Assembly (NCBI RefSeq): GCF_016734805.1
Contig: NZ_JAERQG010000003.1
Span: 496,001 to 560,000 of the forward strand
Reading direction: 5' to 3'
DNA length: 64,000 nt
DNA from: Marivirga atlantica
Lineage (GTDB): Bacteria; Bacteroidota; Bacteroidia; Cytophagales; Cyclobacteriaceae
Made by a program: the position numbers and the translations under genes. Position 1 is the first letter of the stretch; each line of letters begins with the position of its first letter. Below the pieces are notes generated by a model. That model was not told the DNA's origin, did no database searches, and was given only the letters and a program-made list of their open reading frames with translations. This document shows positions 36,524 through 45,744 of the stretch, piece after piece.

Positions 36524-39500
36524 TTAGAATGTGAACTTTAAGTTGAATCCCCAACTTTTAGTGCTTGGAATAGTGGCATACTCATACCCCTGATTGTCCG
36601 CAGCACCAAACATGCTTACTTCCGGATCTATATAAGGATTAGGTGTGCTTAACCATAGGTTTCTACCAACAGCCGAAACGTATACACTGCCAAATGGTGT
36701 TTTATCCAGAATAGACTTAGGTAAACCGTAACCTAGGGAAACCTCTCTCAGTTTAATAAATGATGCATCTACTAAACCTAGCTCCGTATCTCCGAAAAGA
36801 CTGAAGCTACTCCAGAAACTCTCATTATCTACTACGAGGCTATTTTTAGTATATGTTGTATCGCCTTCTGTACTAATACTTTCGGCAACACCATTAAACA
36901 CTATACCTGACTCACGACCTAATTCGGTTTCTTTCGCAAAGCCATTAACACGATAATGTGATACAGATGATGAATATAAATTACCACCCTTTCTCATCTC
37001 AAACAGAATAGACAGATCTATACCCTTATAAGAGAAGTTGTTTCTTAATCCACCATTCCAATCAGGAATTACCTTCGCTACAGGTCCTTGCTCATTAGTT
37101 AATACTGGTAAGCCTGTGCTTTGACTAACAATCACCTCTCCGGCATCATTTCTTCTCCATGATCTTCCATAAATTACCGGATAAGGCTGACCTAAATATG
37201 CAACTGATGAAACACTGGTGAAACCTGCCCTACCAACATTAAGCTGCTCCAGATCACCAAATAGTTCTTCCACTTTATTATCAACCTTTGTCCAGTTAGC
37301 TTGAATATCCCATCTGAATCCACTCTTTGTCCTGATTGGTGTACCTGTTAAGAGTAGTTCGATGCCCTTATTGGTCATTAAACCGGCATTTCTTGTAACA
37401 GTAGTATAACCAGACGAAGGCGCAATATTAACATTGAATATTTGATTCGAAGATTGTGAATCAAAGTAAGTCGCATCTAATGTTAAACGATCATTCCAAA
37501 AACCTATCTCAGCTCCGATTTCCCAAGAAGTAGTGATTTCAGGAATAAGATCAGGAGTTCCTATTCTGTTACCTGCTGAAAAACCAGTCACACCATTAAA
37601 TGGGAAGTTGATACCATTAAATAATCCGTCAAAAGTTCCTCCCTGGCCATATACTGAACTGAGTACGTAAGGGTTAGCATCATTACCTACCTGCCCCCAG
37701 TTACCTCTTAACTTAAGGTAGGTCATATAATCATTCTCTAAAGATGGAATGGCTTCGGTTAAAATAACTGAACCCGATACCGATGGATAGAAGAATGTAT
37801 TAGCATCTGCTGGTAAAGTTGATGACCAATCGTTACGTGCAGTAAAGTCAATGTAAGCCCAGTTTCTAAATCCCAAGTTTAAGTTACCATAAACTCCAAA
37901 TAACCTGCGCTCATTCAAATTATTGGTAGCTGTTGGCTGACCATCAATGTTAGAGTAGTTGTACAAATCAGGCACTACTATAGCAGGTGCTGAAGAAAAA
38001 ACATTCTGAACTCTTCTTCTATTATCATTTATACCTAGTACACCTGAAATTGAGAAGTCGGAACCTATTTCTTTATCAACATTTAAGAATAGATCGCTAT
38101 TTAGCTGATTGTAAACAAATTGATCTTCATAGAAAGCACCATCAACATTGGCTACTGTGTTAATAGCAGTTCTACCCTTTCTGGCATCTACATATACATC
38201 TGTACCAACCCTAGCTATTAGTTCTATGCCTTCTGCAAATTTATAGCCTAATAAAACTTTACCATTTACCCTATCTCTTCTTTGCGAAGTCCTGTTTTTA
38301 TTTACTACCCAATATGGGTTATTCCAAAAACCAGAGCCATACTCTAACTGTGTACCATCTGGCGCTTCATAATCCTTCCAGGGGCTTATATCTAAATCTA
38401 CACCCGTATAAAGGGCCTGCCACATAAATGAAGTCTGAGTTTGACCAGCTGGTGGAATATTACCTGATTGAGTTAAGGTATAAGTAGCTGATATTTCCGA
38501 TCTGAAATTATTAGCCAGTTGAGTACCAGCCTTTAGTGTAGCTGTAGTTCTGGTAACATCTGTGCTAGGCACAATGCCTTCAGATGTAGCATTAGAAAAA
38601 GACATTCTATAATGCGTATCTTCTTTTCCTCCACTAACAGATATACTGTTATTAAAAGTAGTACCAGTCTGTAAAAACTGCTTTAAGAACTGATCCTTAG
38701 CAGTTAAAGCTACAGAATCTGGTTGTCCTTCCCACTCATCATTAGGGTTGTAAACAGTTTGACCTTCAAATTTTGGACCCCAGCCTGAAAAACCTGTTGG
38801 GTTATACACCCCACCACTTCCTGTGGCATATGTTCGTTGAAATTCTGGGTAGCGCAGTACATTATCAAAAGTAACGCTTGAATTAACTGTAATAGAAGTT
38901 TTTCCCTTTGCTCCCTTTCCTGATTTAGTCGTGATTAAGATAACTCCATTAGCCGCTCTGGAACCATAAAGTGCTGCAGCTGAAGGCCCCTTTAATACTG
39001 TCATAGAAGCAATATCATCAGGATTAATATCAGCACCAGAATTTGAAAATGATGCTCCGGATCTTAAATCTGTCGATTGACGTTGGGTGTTATCGATTGG
39101 CACGCCATCAATCACGAATAAAGGTTGGTTACCATTTGTTAAAGAAGTTGGTCCTCGAACAACTATCCTGGTGGCACCACCTACAGCTCCTGTAGAATTA
39201 TTGATTTGAACACCGGATACTTTACCTTGCAAACTGCTGAGTAAATTGGTATTTGCTGCTTTGGTAATCTCATCTGAATCTAAATTTTGAGTAGCATAAC
39301 CAAGAGATTTTGCCTGTCGCTCAACACCTAAACCAGTCACTAATACTTCCTGAAGTTGCTCTACACTCAACTCCATTTGAACATCAACTACTGATCGGCT
39401 TCCTATAGCTTCTTCCTTTTTCTTCATCCCGATGAAGGAAAAAACAAGCACCCCTCCTTCTTCTGGAACAGTCAGCTTATAATTACCTTCAATATCGGTT

Positions 39501-39655
39501 GAAGCTCCGGTTCCCGTTCCTTTTAATAAGACATTGACCCCGGGAATGGGCTCTCCGTCATCTGCTCCGGTAACTTTTCCGGAAACAGTCCTGCTTTGCG
39601 CCCACAGCATTTGCGCGAGCAGCAAACAGCCTAATAATGCGTAAATCTTTTTCAT
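36524..39655 (-). CDS. SusC/RagA-like TonB-dependent transporter
   Basis: The 1043-residue protein has a signal peptide (cleaved after AQS near 20), a carboxypeptidase-regulatory-like domain (25-105; SGKVTGADDGEPIPGVNVLL), a TonB box/plug region (115-240; NQPLFVIDGVPIDNTQRQ, TVLKGPSAAALYGSRAANGV) and a long 22-strand barrel ending in the aromatic SWGFNLKFTF. It imports a ligand captured by the SusD-like partner using energy from TonB. A response regulator and a propeller-containing kinase lie upstream on the same strand. Confidence 0.94.
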   Translation of the reverse strand: MKKIYALLGCLLLAQMLWAQSRTVSGKVTGADDGEPIPGVNVLLKGTGTGASTDIEGNYKLTVPEEGGVLVFSFIGMKKKEEAIGSRSVVDVQMELSVEQLQEVLVTGLGVERQAKSLGYATQNLDSDEITKAANTNLLSSLQGKVSGVQINNSTGAVGGATRIVVRGPTSLTNGNQPLFVIDGVPIDNTQRQSTDLRSGASFSNSGADINPDDIASMTVLKGPSAAALYGSRAANGVILITTKSGKGAKGKTSITVNSSVTFDNVLRYPEFQRTYATGSGGVYNPTGFSGWGPKFEGQTVYNPNDEWEGQPDSVALTAKDQFLKQFLQTGTTFNNSISVSGGKEDTHYRMSFSNATSEGIVPSTDVTRTTATLKAGTQLANNFRSEISATYTLTQSGNIPPAGQTQTSFMWQALYTGVDLDISPWKDYEAPDGTQLEYGSGFWNNPYWVVNKNRTSQRRDRVNGKVLLGYKFAEGIELIARVGTDVYVDARKGRTAINTVANVDGAFYEDQFVYNQLNSDLFLNVDKEIGSDFSISGVLGINDNRRRVQNVFSSAPAIVVPDLYNYSNIDGQPTATNNLNERRLFGVYGNLNLGFRNWAYIDFTARNDWSSTLPADANTFFYPSVSGSVILTEAIPSLENDYMTYLKLRGNWGQVGNDANPYVLSSVYGQGGTFDGLFNGINFPFNGVTGFSAGNRIGTPDLIPEITTSWEIGAEIGFWNDRLTLDATYFDSQSSNQIFNVNIAPSSGYTTVTRNAGLMTNKGIELLLTGTPIRTKSGFRWDIQANWTKVDNKVEELFGDLEQLNVGRAGFTSVSSVAYLGQPYPVIYGRSWRRNDAGEVIVSQSTGLPVLTNEQGPVAKVIPDWNGGLRNNFSYKGIDLSILFEMRKGGNLYSSSVSHYRVNGFAKETELGRESGIVFNGVAESISTEGDTTYTKNSLVVDNESFWSSFSLFGDTELGLVDASFIKLREVSLGYGLPKSILDKTPFGSVYVSAVGRNLWLSTPNPYIDPEVSMFGAADNQGYEYATIPSTKSWGFNLKFTF

Positions 39656-39826
39656 ACATTAGTGTTTAGTGTTAAAAATTGATTAGCAGCATGCGACATA
39701 AATCCTCTTTGAAAAGATTTAGTCGTAGCCTTAAATCAAATTTGGCTAAACACAAGGCCGTATCATTCACGCAAAATAGAGTGAATAATTAGGTTGATTT
39801 TACCGCATAATGGGTGAGTAATGAAA

Positions 39827-40450
39827 TTAAATCAGGTGATCTTTACGTGCTCTATCAATAGCTTCCGACTTTGAATTTACATTGAGCTTCACGTAAATAT
39901 TCTTGATATGAGAGCGAGCTGTTTCTTTAGAGATAAAAAGTTCTTCGGATATTTGCGTATAGCTTTTACCTTCAGCAATAAGCTTAAGTACTTCTGTTTC
40001 TCTGGATGAGAGCGGTGAATTAGGGTTCACATGAAAATTCTGAATTACCATCCTGGCAATTTGAGAACTCATAGGCGCCCCTCCTTTAGTGATTTCTTCT
40101 AAAGCGCTGATAATTTCCAGGTAATTCGCATTCTTGATAATATAGCCACTAGCCCCAGCTTTCAATCCCTTAAATACAAGTTCGGAATCCTCGTATACGG
40201 TAACTATAACACATTCTGTTTTTGGACTTTTCTCTTTTATCTGGCTAATAGCTTCTATACCGTTGATACCGGGTAGTTCAAGGTCAACCATAGCAATATC
40301 AGGCTTGCTTTTGGTAATCTCTTTTATGGCACTTTCTCCATCAGGATAGGTTTTGCTAACGAAAAAAGAGCTTGAGCCATTAATAATGAGCTCAAAGCTA
40401 TCTCTAAGGTCTTCCTGATCTTCAATTATGATTACTTTCTTCTTAAACAT
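39827..40450 (-). CDS. NarL-type response regulator
   Basis: The 207-residue protein has a receiver domain (E10-D11 acidic pocket and D56 acceptor in AMVDLELPG) and a LuxR-type helix-turn-helix from about 145 (LSSRETEVLKLIAEGKSYTQ, then ISKETARSHIKNIYVKL). It is the partner of the kinase gene, which ends 7 bases before it. Both are upstream of the SusC-like gene, so the regulator is likely to control that operon. The receiver domain and the DNA-binding domain are complete. Confidence 0.92.
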   Translation of the reverse strand: MFKKKVIIIEDQEDLRDSFELIINGSSSFFVSKTYPDGESAIKEITKSKPDIAMVDLELPGINGIEAISQIKEKSPKTECVIVTVYEDSELVFKGLKAGASGYIIKNANYLEIISALEEITKGGAPMSSQIARMVIQNFHVNPNSPLSSRETEVLKLIAEGKSYTQISEELFISKETARSHIKNIYVKLNVNSKSEAIDRARKDHLI

Positions 40451-40457
40451 AATCTTG

Positions 40458-43406
40458 CTATTTAATGGTAATTAGGATAGTGCTTCCTTCACCTACCTTG
40501 CTTGTAATATCTAATATAAAACCAGAACGAGAAGCTCTTTGGGCCATATTTTTCAAACCATTTTTCTTAAGCACCTCATCCTGATTAAAACCAACTCCAT
40601 CTTCTTTAATACTAAAACAAGCTTTTGCTCCTTTACATTCATTTAATTCTACCGTTATATTTTTAGCTTCAGCGTGCTTATAAATGTTGGTGAAAGCTTC
40701 CTTCATAATCAGGCTTAAATCTCTGCTTGCCTTAGGGTTAAAAGTAAGATGACTAAAGTTTGCATCTTTGTAACATCTTAAGTTAATAGCTGAATGATCA
40801 AATAACCGCTCTGCAAAATCTTTGATATAAAAGAACAACTCTTCAAGGTTATTATTCTCCTTCTTTAATGACCAAATCAGGTCTTTGGTGGATACGAACA
40901 ATTCATTAGCAGATTTCTCAATCTTCTTAACGGCAGCTTCTTGCGTTTCTGATAAGGCCTGCATCTGAGCAACGCCTGAAAAGTTGATGATTTTGGCTAA
41001 ATGGTTTCCCAGCTCATCATGGAAATCAATAGCCATGTCCTTTCTCAAAGCATCCTGAGCTTCTTCTTTGATGCGTTGCTCTTCAGCCTGTTTTTTCACC
41101 TTGAGTTTACCAGTGTACCAAATACCAAAGAATATAATGGTTAAGGCAATACCCACAAAAATGGCCTGATACAATTTATTTAGATAAAAGGGAACTGTAA
41201 TAACAAAGTCAATAGTGGCAGCCGAAGCCTCGTCATTCTCATGCCATACTTTGAAGGTATAATTGCCAGATGGTAACTGCTTATAAACAGCATATTTATT
41301 TTCATTAGCATCATTTGTATGGTTATCATAGCCTATTAACTGATACCTTAAAGCCGCATGCTTATTGTTATATTCAGCTACATTAAAGTTAATTCTTAAA
41401 CTGTTATGCTGATATGGAATTTCAATTGACTCTTTATCTAAATTAATTACGGTTGTATCATTAAAAGTGAGCGGTTCAACGCCTTCTATTTGGATTGGAT
41501 AATACTTTTGGTCATGATACTTGTCAACTATATTTCTTGGAACCACCACAGTACCAGCTATTGTGTTAACCCAGACTTCATCATCCAATGCAATCATAGA
41601 ATTGTAAAATGTCTCAGCTCCCGCAATTTTATTAAATTTTCTTAACTGACTGATTTCATCTGTTTCATTAAGGTCAATAACATCTATACCTAATGAACTC
41701 CCTACCCAAAGCTGGTCATCAATTAGTTTTAATACATAAGTGTAATTTGATGACAGTCCATTTCTATCATGGTATTCGTGTAAAATTGTATTGGTTAATA
41801 CATTATATAAAATTACTCCTCCGGGCGCATAACCTAAAGCAAGTACTGAGTCATTAACATGCACGATGCTGGTTATAGGCGTACTATTTAGTAACGCTAA
41901 TGCTTTCGGTTGGTAAACTGATCCGTTTTCAATTATATTGAAGCCTGCCTCTGTTCCTACAAATAATTTATCGCCAATAGCAACAACACTATAAATTGAA
42001 TTTGAACTTAGTTCACCAGTAAAAGGCACCTTTACCATATGGTTAGCGTCCCATTTAAACAAGCCATCTCTTGATGAACCAATGTATATATTACCATCAG
42101 AGGTTTGTATGGATAGAATTGGCTTTTCATAAAGTTCATAGTAAGTAAAGCCTTTATTTATTTTATGTATCTTCATTAAGCCGCCATTGGAGGCTGCCAT
42201 AATACTATCATCACCTAGCTCTACAAAACTCCGGCAGTTATTGTAGCTTGGGTATTTCGATTTTATCTTTTGCTTTAATTCTCCACCTTCGAAAATATGA
42301 ATTCCGTCATTTACAGAAGCTCCCCAAACCTCCTCACCAACTTGATGAAAATCAAAATAGCCTGAATTATAATTATCGTTATCAGCCTGAAGTAAATGAA
42401 TGTCTTCTTCCTGGATTTGAAAAAGGCCTTTCATGGTGCCTAGCCACATAAAATCACCTGAGATATAAAATGACATTATTGGATAACTCAAATGTTTTTT
42501 AACCAAATTCAATGTATTGCCCTCTGCTTTACATTGAAAAAGTCCTGACTCGCCCATTAACCAATAGTACCCTTTAAAGAAAGCTGCCTGATAGATATTA
42601 ACTTTTAAATCATGAGTGAGGTAGCCCTTTTTGTTTAGTTGTTTGTCATATTTTATGAGCGAATCATATTTCAACACTAAATAACTATTACCTGACTCAC
42701 TCAATTGATAAGGTTTAAATTTCTGCTCTGAATTATAAATTGAAATGGTATCTATTGCTGAGTTGACATAATTTAGTTTTAGGGTTTGAGAAGAAGTAAA
42801 AAGTGTAACGGTATCTCCCTCTACTGAGGCCTTCGGAGAAAATTTTTGATCTGAAGCATATAAACTGCTTGTAATTATTGAGAAATCTGATTTACTAATG
42901 ATGCTAAACCGTCCTTTACTAGAAAGCAGTAAAATGGCATCATCTAGCTCATATATTCGCCTAACCATATCATCACTTCCTTCAGTATATTTGTTGTATG
43001 GAAGCTCTGTAATTTTCCCGTTTTTATAATGGACTAGCCTGTTGTAGCTAAGTAACAAATGCTCTTTCGGACCAAGTGGAATGAGGTCGATAATAAGGTC
43101 ATATTTTAACTTATCAGCTAAAGGGTGGAGCGCTTGTCCATCCCACTTATAGGCACCTCCTCCTTGGGTACCAATCCAGATAAAGCCGGCTTCATCCTGT
43201 TTAATTACAGGTACCTGACTATTGGACATACCATAAGAATAATCGATATGTTTAAAATCGAATTCCTGTGCTGGCAATTGGTTACATATGGTTAGGCATA
43301 GCCCTGTTAAAACAAGACTTAAAATCTTTGAATAATTATTTTGCAAAAGTTTTATTCTATTTAAAGCACAATATTCACTATAATTTAGGAATTCTATCTC
43401 ACGCAA
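40458..43406 (-). CDS. Sensor kinase with reg_prop propeller, Y_Y_Y and HisKA_3 domains
   Basis: The 982-residue kinase has a long periplasmic part with two-component regulator propeller repeats (about 45-680; visible as IKQDEAGFIWIGTQGGGAYKWDG-like blocks and NGLSSNYTYVLKLIDDQLWVGSSLGI), a Y_Y_Y domain (about 690-760), one membrane helix (near 770), a HisKA_3 box with H796 in DFHDELGNHLAK, and a HATPase domain (EAFTNIYKHAEA, SIKEDGVGFN, GEGSTILITIK). Unlike hybrid two-component systems of gut Bacteroides, the output regulator is a separate gene. The start is TTG at 43406; another TTG at 43346 would give a better signal peptide. Confidence 0.88.
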   Translation of the reverse strand: MREIEFLNYSEYCALNRIKLLQNNYSKILSLVLTGLCLTICNQLPAQEFDFKHIDYSYGMSNSQVPVIKQDEAGFIWIGTQGGGAYKWDGQALHPLADKLKYDLIIDLIPLGPKEHLLLSYNRLVHYKNGKITELPYNKYTEGSDDMVRRIYELDDAILLLSSKGRFSIISKSDFSIITSSLYASDQKFSPKASVEGDTVTLFTSSQTLKLNYVNSAIDTISIYNSEQKFKPYQLSESGNSYLVLKYDSLIKYDKQLNKKGYLTHDLKVNIYQAAFFKGYYWLMGESGLFQCKAEGNTLNLVKKHLSYPIMSFYISGDFMWLGTMKGLFQIQEEDIHLLQADNDNYNSGYFDFHQVGEEVWGASVNDGIHIFEGGELKQKIKSKYPSYNNCRSFVELGDDSIMAASNGGLMKIHKINKGFTYYELYEKPILSIQTSDGNIYIGSSRDGLFKWDANHMVKVPFTGELSSNSIYSVVAIGDKLFVGTEAGFNIIENGSVYQPKALALLNSTPITSIVHVNDSVLALGYAPGGVILYNVLTNTILHEYHDRNGLSSNYTYVLKLIDDQLWVGSSLGIDVIDLNETDEISQLRKFNKIAGAETFYNSMIALDDEVWVNTIAGTVVVPRNIVDKYHDQKYYPIQIEGVEPLTFNDTTVINLDKESIEIPYQHNSLRINFNVAEYNNKHAALRYQLIGYDNHTNDANENKYAVYKQLPSGNYTFKVWHENDEASAATIDFVITVPFYLNKLYQAIFVGIALTIIFFGIWYTGKLKVKKQAEEQRIKEEAQDALRKDMAIDFHDELGNHLAKIINFSGVAQMQALSETQEAAVKKIEKSANELFVSTKDLIWSLKKENNNLEELFFYIKDFAERLFDHSAINLRCYKDANFSHLTFNPKASRDLSLIMKEAFTNIYKHAEAKNITVELNECKGAKACFSIKEDGVGFNQDEVLKKNGLKNMAQRASRSGFILDITSKVGEGSTILITIK

Positions 43407-43581
43407 TATGGGGGAAAAGATGGAATTATAATAAGTAAAACGAATAGGGCTTGTGCTATTCAGACGGTAAACGCCAATGATTAACGGTAAAAAATTGCAG
43501 AAGTCACCAGAAAAAAGCCTTCAAAAATTCCCCAAAAAGAGGTGATAAAAAGGACTAAATGAACGTCTACCTTTGAAATAG

Positions 43582-43650
43582 GTTAAAAATTAAGCGCCCC
43601 GCATAAAGTAGAATCTTCTTCAAAATCTTCTTCCTTCGGGGCCTTTTTTA
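43582..43650 (+). ncRNA. Candidate small RNA in the 311-base gap
   Basis: TACCTTTG (43568-43575), a perfect TAnnTTTG element, lies before about 70 bases that hold the tandem repeat AATCTTCTTC (43612-43621 and 43625-43633) and end in GCCCCG (43596-43601) pairing with CGGGGC (43637-43642), followed by CTTTTTT. The pairing spans a 35-base loop, so the fold is weaker than that of the RNA at 7792. No reading frame of note exists. The rest of the gap (43407-43717) holds nothing I can assign. Confidence 0.35.
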
Positions 43651-43717
43651 TTTTAGTTACCATAGTTATAAAGTTTACACTATTATTGTAGCGAAGAAAA
43701 ACTTAGATTCGCCAGCT

Positions 43718-44314
43718 ATGGAGCAAATTCAATTCCCTCTCAATTTCGAATTCAAAATAACCACGTTTTCCAATGACTTTACTGTAGCCGATGCCAAAGG
43801 ACAAACTTTTGCTTATGTAAAGCAAAAGATGTTTAAATTCATTGAGGATGTGCAGGTTTATTCATCAGAATCGAAACAACAACTGATTTATAATATAAAT
43901 GCCGATAGGTGGCTAGACTTCAACGCTGCCTACAGTTTTACCAATACAGCAGGCCATGAATTAGGTAAGTTGGTTCGTAAAGGCTGGCGTTCTATGTGGA
44001 AGGCGCGTTATCATATCATCGATGAAAATCAGCAAAACCTGTATGACATCAACGAAGAGAGTGTTTGGGTAAGGGTAATGGATAATTTTCTGGGTGAAAT
44101 TCCAATCTTAAATTTCTTCACAGGTTATCTTTTCAATCCTACATATCTGGTAACTGATAATCAGGGAAATTTGGTACTCAAGCTCATCAAAAAACCTTCC
44201 TTTTTTGGCCGTAAATTCGAGTTGGTGAAAACAGCTGAATTTGATAAAGAAAATACCGATAAGGTAATACTTGGGTTGATGATGATGATACTACTTGAAA
44301 GAAGAAGAGGTTGA
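43718..44314 (+). CDS. LURP-one-related family protein
   Basis: The 198-residue protein has the tubby/LURP-one-like pattern: KITTFSNDFTVADAKGQTFAYVKQK near 13-38, VQVYSSESKQQLIYNINADRW near 46-66, RYHIIDENQQNLYDI near 97-111 and PTYLVTDNQGNLVLKLIKKPSFFGRKFELV near 142-172. Related proteins bind phosphoinositides or act near membranes in eukaryotes (phospholipid scramblases); the bacterial role is unknown. The gene ends two bases before the convergent gene at 44317, so the two may share a 3' end. Confidence 0.75.
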   Translation: MEQIQFPLNFEFKITTFSNDFTVADAKGQTFAYVKQKMFKFIEDVQVYSSESKQQLIYNINADRWLDFNAAYSFTNTAGHELGKLVRKGWRSMWKARYHIIDENQQNLYDINEESVWVRVMDNFLGEIPILNFFTGYLFNPTYLVTDNQGNLVLKLIKKPSFFGRKFELVKTAEFDKENTDKVILGLMMMILLERRRG

Positions 44315-44316
44315 TT

Positions 44317-44889
44317 TCAGGAAGCCTGAAATTCTTTTAAAATTTCCTGCATTTGTTTATAGTCTTCTAGCAATTCACTGTTCAGCATTTTAGGATTGAT
44401 CTCACTTAATAATTGTTGTAGCTTTTCAATGCCTGCCTCTTTATGTGGTAACTGATTGTCGTCTATGCAATTAATTAGATCAATGCAGCAATCATACTTT
44501 AGTGTATTGCTTGTTGGAACAAGCTCTACCCCTGTGCTTAAAGATTGCATACTGGTGAGCTGACCAAAAGTATCTCTTAAGTAAGTAGATAAATCAAGGA
44601 TTAAACTCTCTAATGAAGCTGCGCCAAAATTTGGTAACTGCTCCATAATTATTTCTGTGGCTTTACTTTGAGCAAAACTGGTATCTACTTTAGGTGGTTT
44701 ATCGAAATAGCCAACAAGTAAGCCTCTCACTAAGTGAATATGGTTTAAGCTAACAGCTTCTTGCTTCTCAAATTTCTCCATTTCCTCACCATCAATAAAA
44801 TATGGCAAACTGAAATCGCTCTTTGCATCCAGATGCTTTCCAATTTCTGATGATTTCTCAAAATGCTTCCAAATGATTTTATACTCCAT
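44317..44889 (-). CDS. Protein of unknown function
   Basis: I do not recognise this 190-residue protein. It has no signal peptide or membrane segment, so it is cytoplasmic. The N-terminal 45 residues (MEYKIIWKHFEKSSEIGKHL) are mixed, and the rest is largely helical, with IEKLQQLLSEINPKMLNSEL as a coiled-coil-like end. It contains a CCIDLINCIDD cysteine pattern near 132-142. Its 3' end is next to the LURP-one-like gene, and its start codon lies 135 bases before the secreted gene at 45025, which reads the other way. Confidence 0.5.
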   Translation of the reverse strand: MEYKIIWKHFEKSSEIGKHLDAKSDFSLPYFIDGEEMEKFEKQEAVSLNHIHLVRGLLVGYFDKPPKVDTSFAQSKATEIIMEQLPNFGAASLESLILDLSTYLRDTFGQLTSMQSLSTGVELVPTSNTLKYDCCIDLINCIDDNQLPHKEAGIEKLQQLLSEINPKMLNSELLEDYKQMQEILKEFQAS

Positions 44890-45024
44890 TCATCATATTT
44901 TAGGTCAACTAAATATAATAAAGCTAGGCTTAACTATCAGATTTTGTTTATTTATGAATTATTATTGTATCCATTTCGGATTTCGTCATTACATCATATA
45001 GCTTACACTTATTATTTTAACCTA

Positions 45025-45744
45025 ATGAATAAAATTATTCTTGTATTTTCAATTTTGCTAATCTCAAATTTTGGAAAAGCCCAATATTCAATAGATAGTT
45101 TTAGTCTTAAAGATACTTCTTCCGCTTGGTTAGATCGGAGGATTGACTTGTCAAATACCGAAATCTATACTGCGTCTGAACCAAAGGTTGAAAATTATTC
45201 ATGGAATTCCACTCCCTTCTTAAAGATTGAAGACGGACGTGAAGGCACTTTGATGTATAGAGGAGAGAAATTTAAAGGTGTTAGAATGCTATATGATCTA
45301 TACGGACAACAATTATTAGCTGAATTATTAATTAATAATGAATATTATAAAATAGTACTTTTAAATCAAAAGCAAATCGAATGGTTCAAAGTAGGTTCGT
45401 ATCATTTTAAAAGATATAGTGAAGATACAGAAAATCGACCTCCAGGTTTTTATGCTGTTGTTTTTGAGGGTCTTCATATCGATATCATTATAAAAAAAGA
45501 AAAACGCAAAAGAATCGAAAGAGGAGATTTTGTTTTTATTGAGGACGATAAAGTCCTTATAAAATTAGGTGATCAATATAACCAAATAAATAATCGAAGA
45601 TCATTATACAACCTAATGAAACCCTACAAGGATAAAATTAGAACCTATTTAAAAAACAGAAACATTAAGAGATTTGATAAAGCAAGTTTAGAAGAGCTTT
45701 ATAATTTAGGTTCTTTTTGTGATCAACTTATTATAAACAAATGA
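45025..45744 (+). CDS. Exported protein, first gene of the MG2/DUF4249/TonB set
   Basis: The 239-residue product has a signal peptide (MNKIILVFSILLISNFGKAQ). The mature part is basic in its C-terminal half (IIIKKEKRKRIERGDFVFIEDD) and has several short beta segments. I do not recognise a family. The first ATG of the signal peptide at 45025 is chosen over an upstream frame extension. Its stop overlaps the start of the TonB receptor gene by 4 bases, so the two must be translated together. It may act with the receptor at the cell envelope. Confidence 0.6.
   Translation: MNKIILVFSILLISNFGKAQYSIDSFSLKDTSSAWLDRRIDLSNTEIYTASEPKVENYSWNSTPFLKIEDGREGTLMYRGEKFKGVRMLYDLYGQQLLAELLINNEYYKIVLLNQKQIEWFKVGSYHFKRYSEDTENRPPGFYAVVFEGLHIDIIIKKEKRKRIERGDFVFIEDDKVLIKLGDQYNQINNRRSLYNLMKPYKDKIRTYLKNRNIKRFDKASLEELYNLGSFCDQLIINK

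Noticed and set aside
44863-45024. N-terminal extension of the exported protein gene at 45025
   Set aside because: It overlaps the start of the divergent gene and would bury the signal peptide inside the chain.
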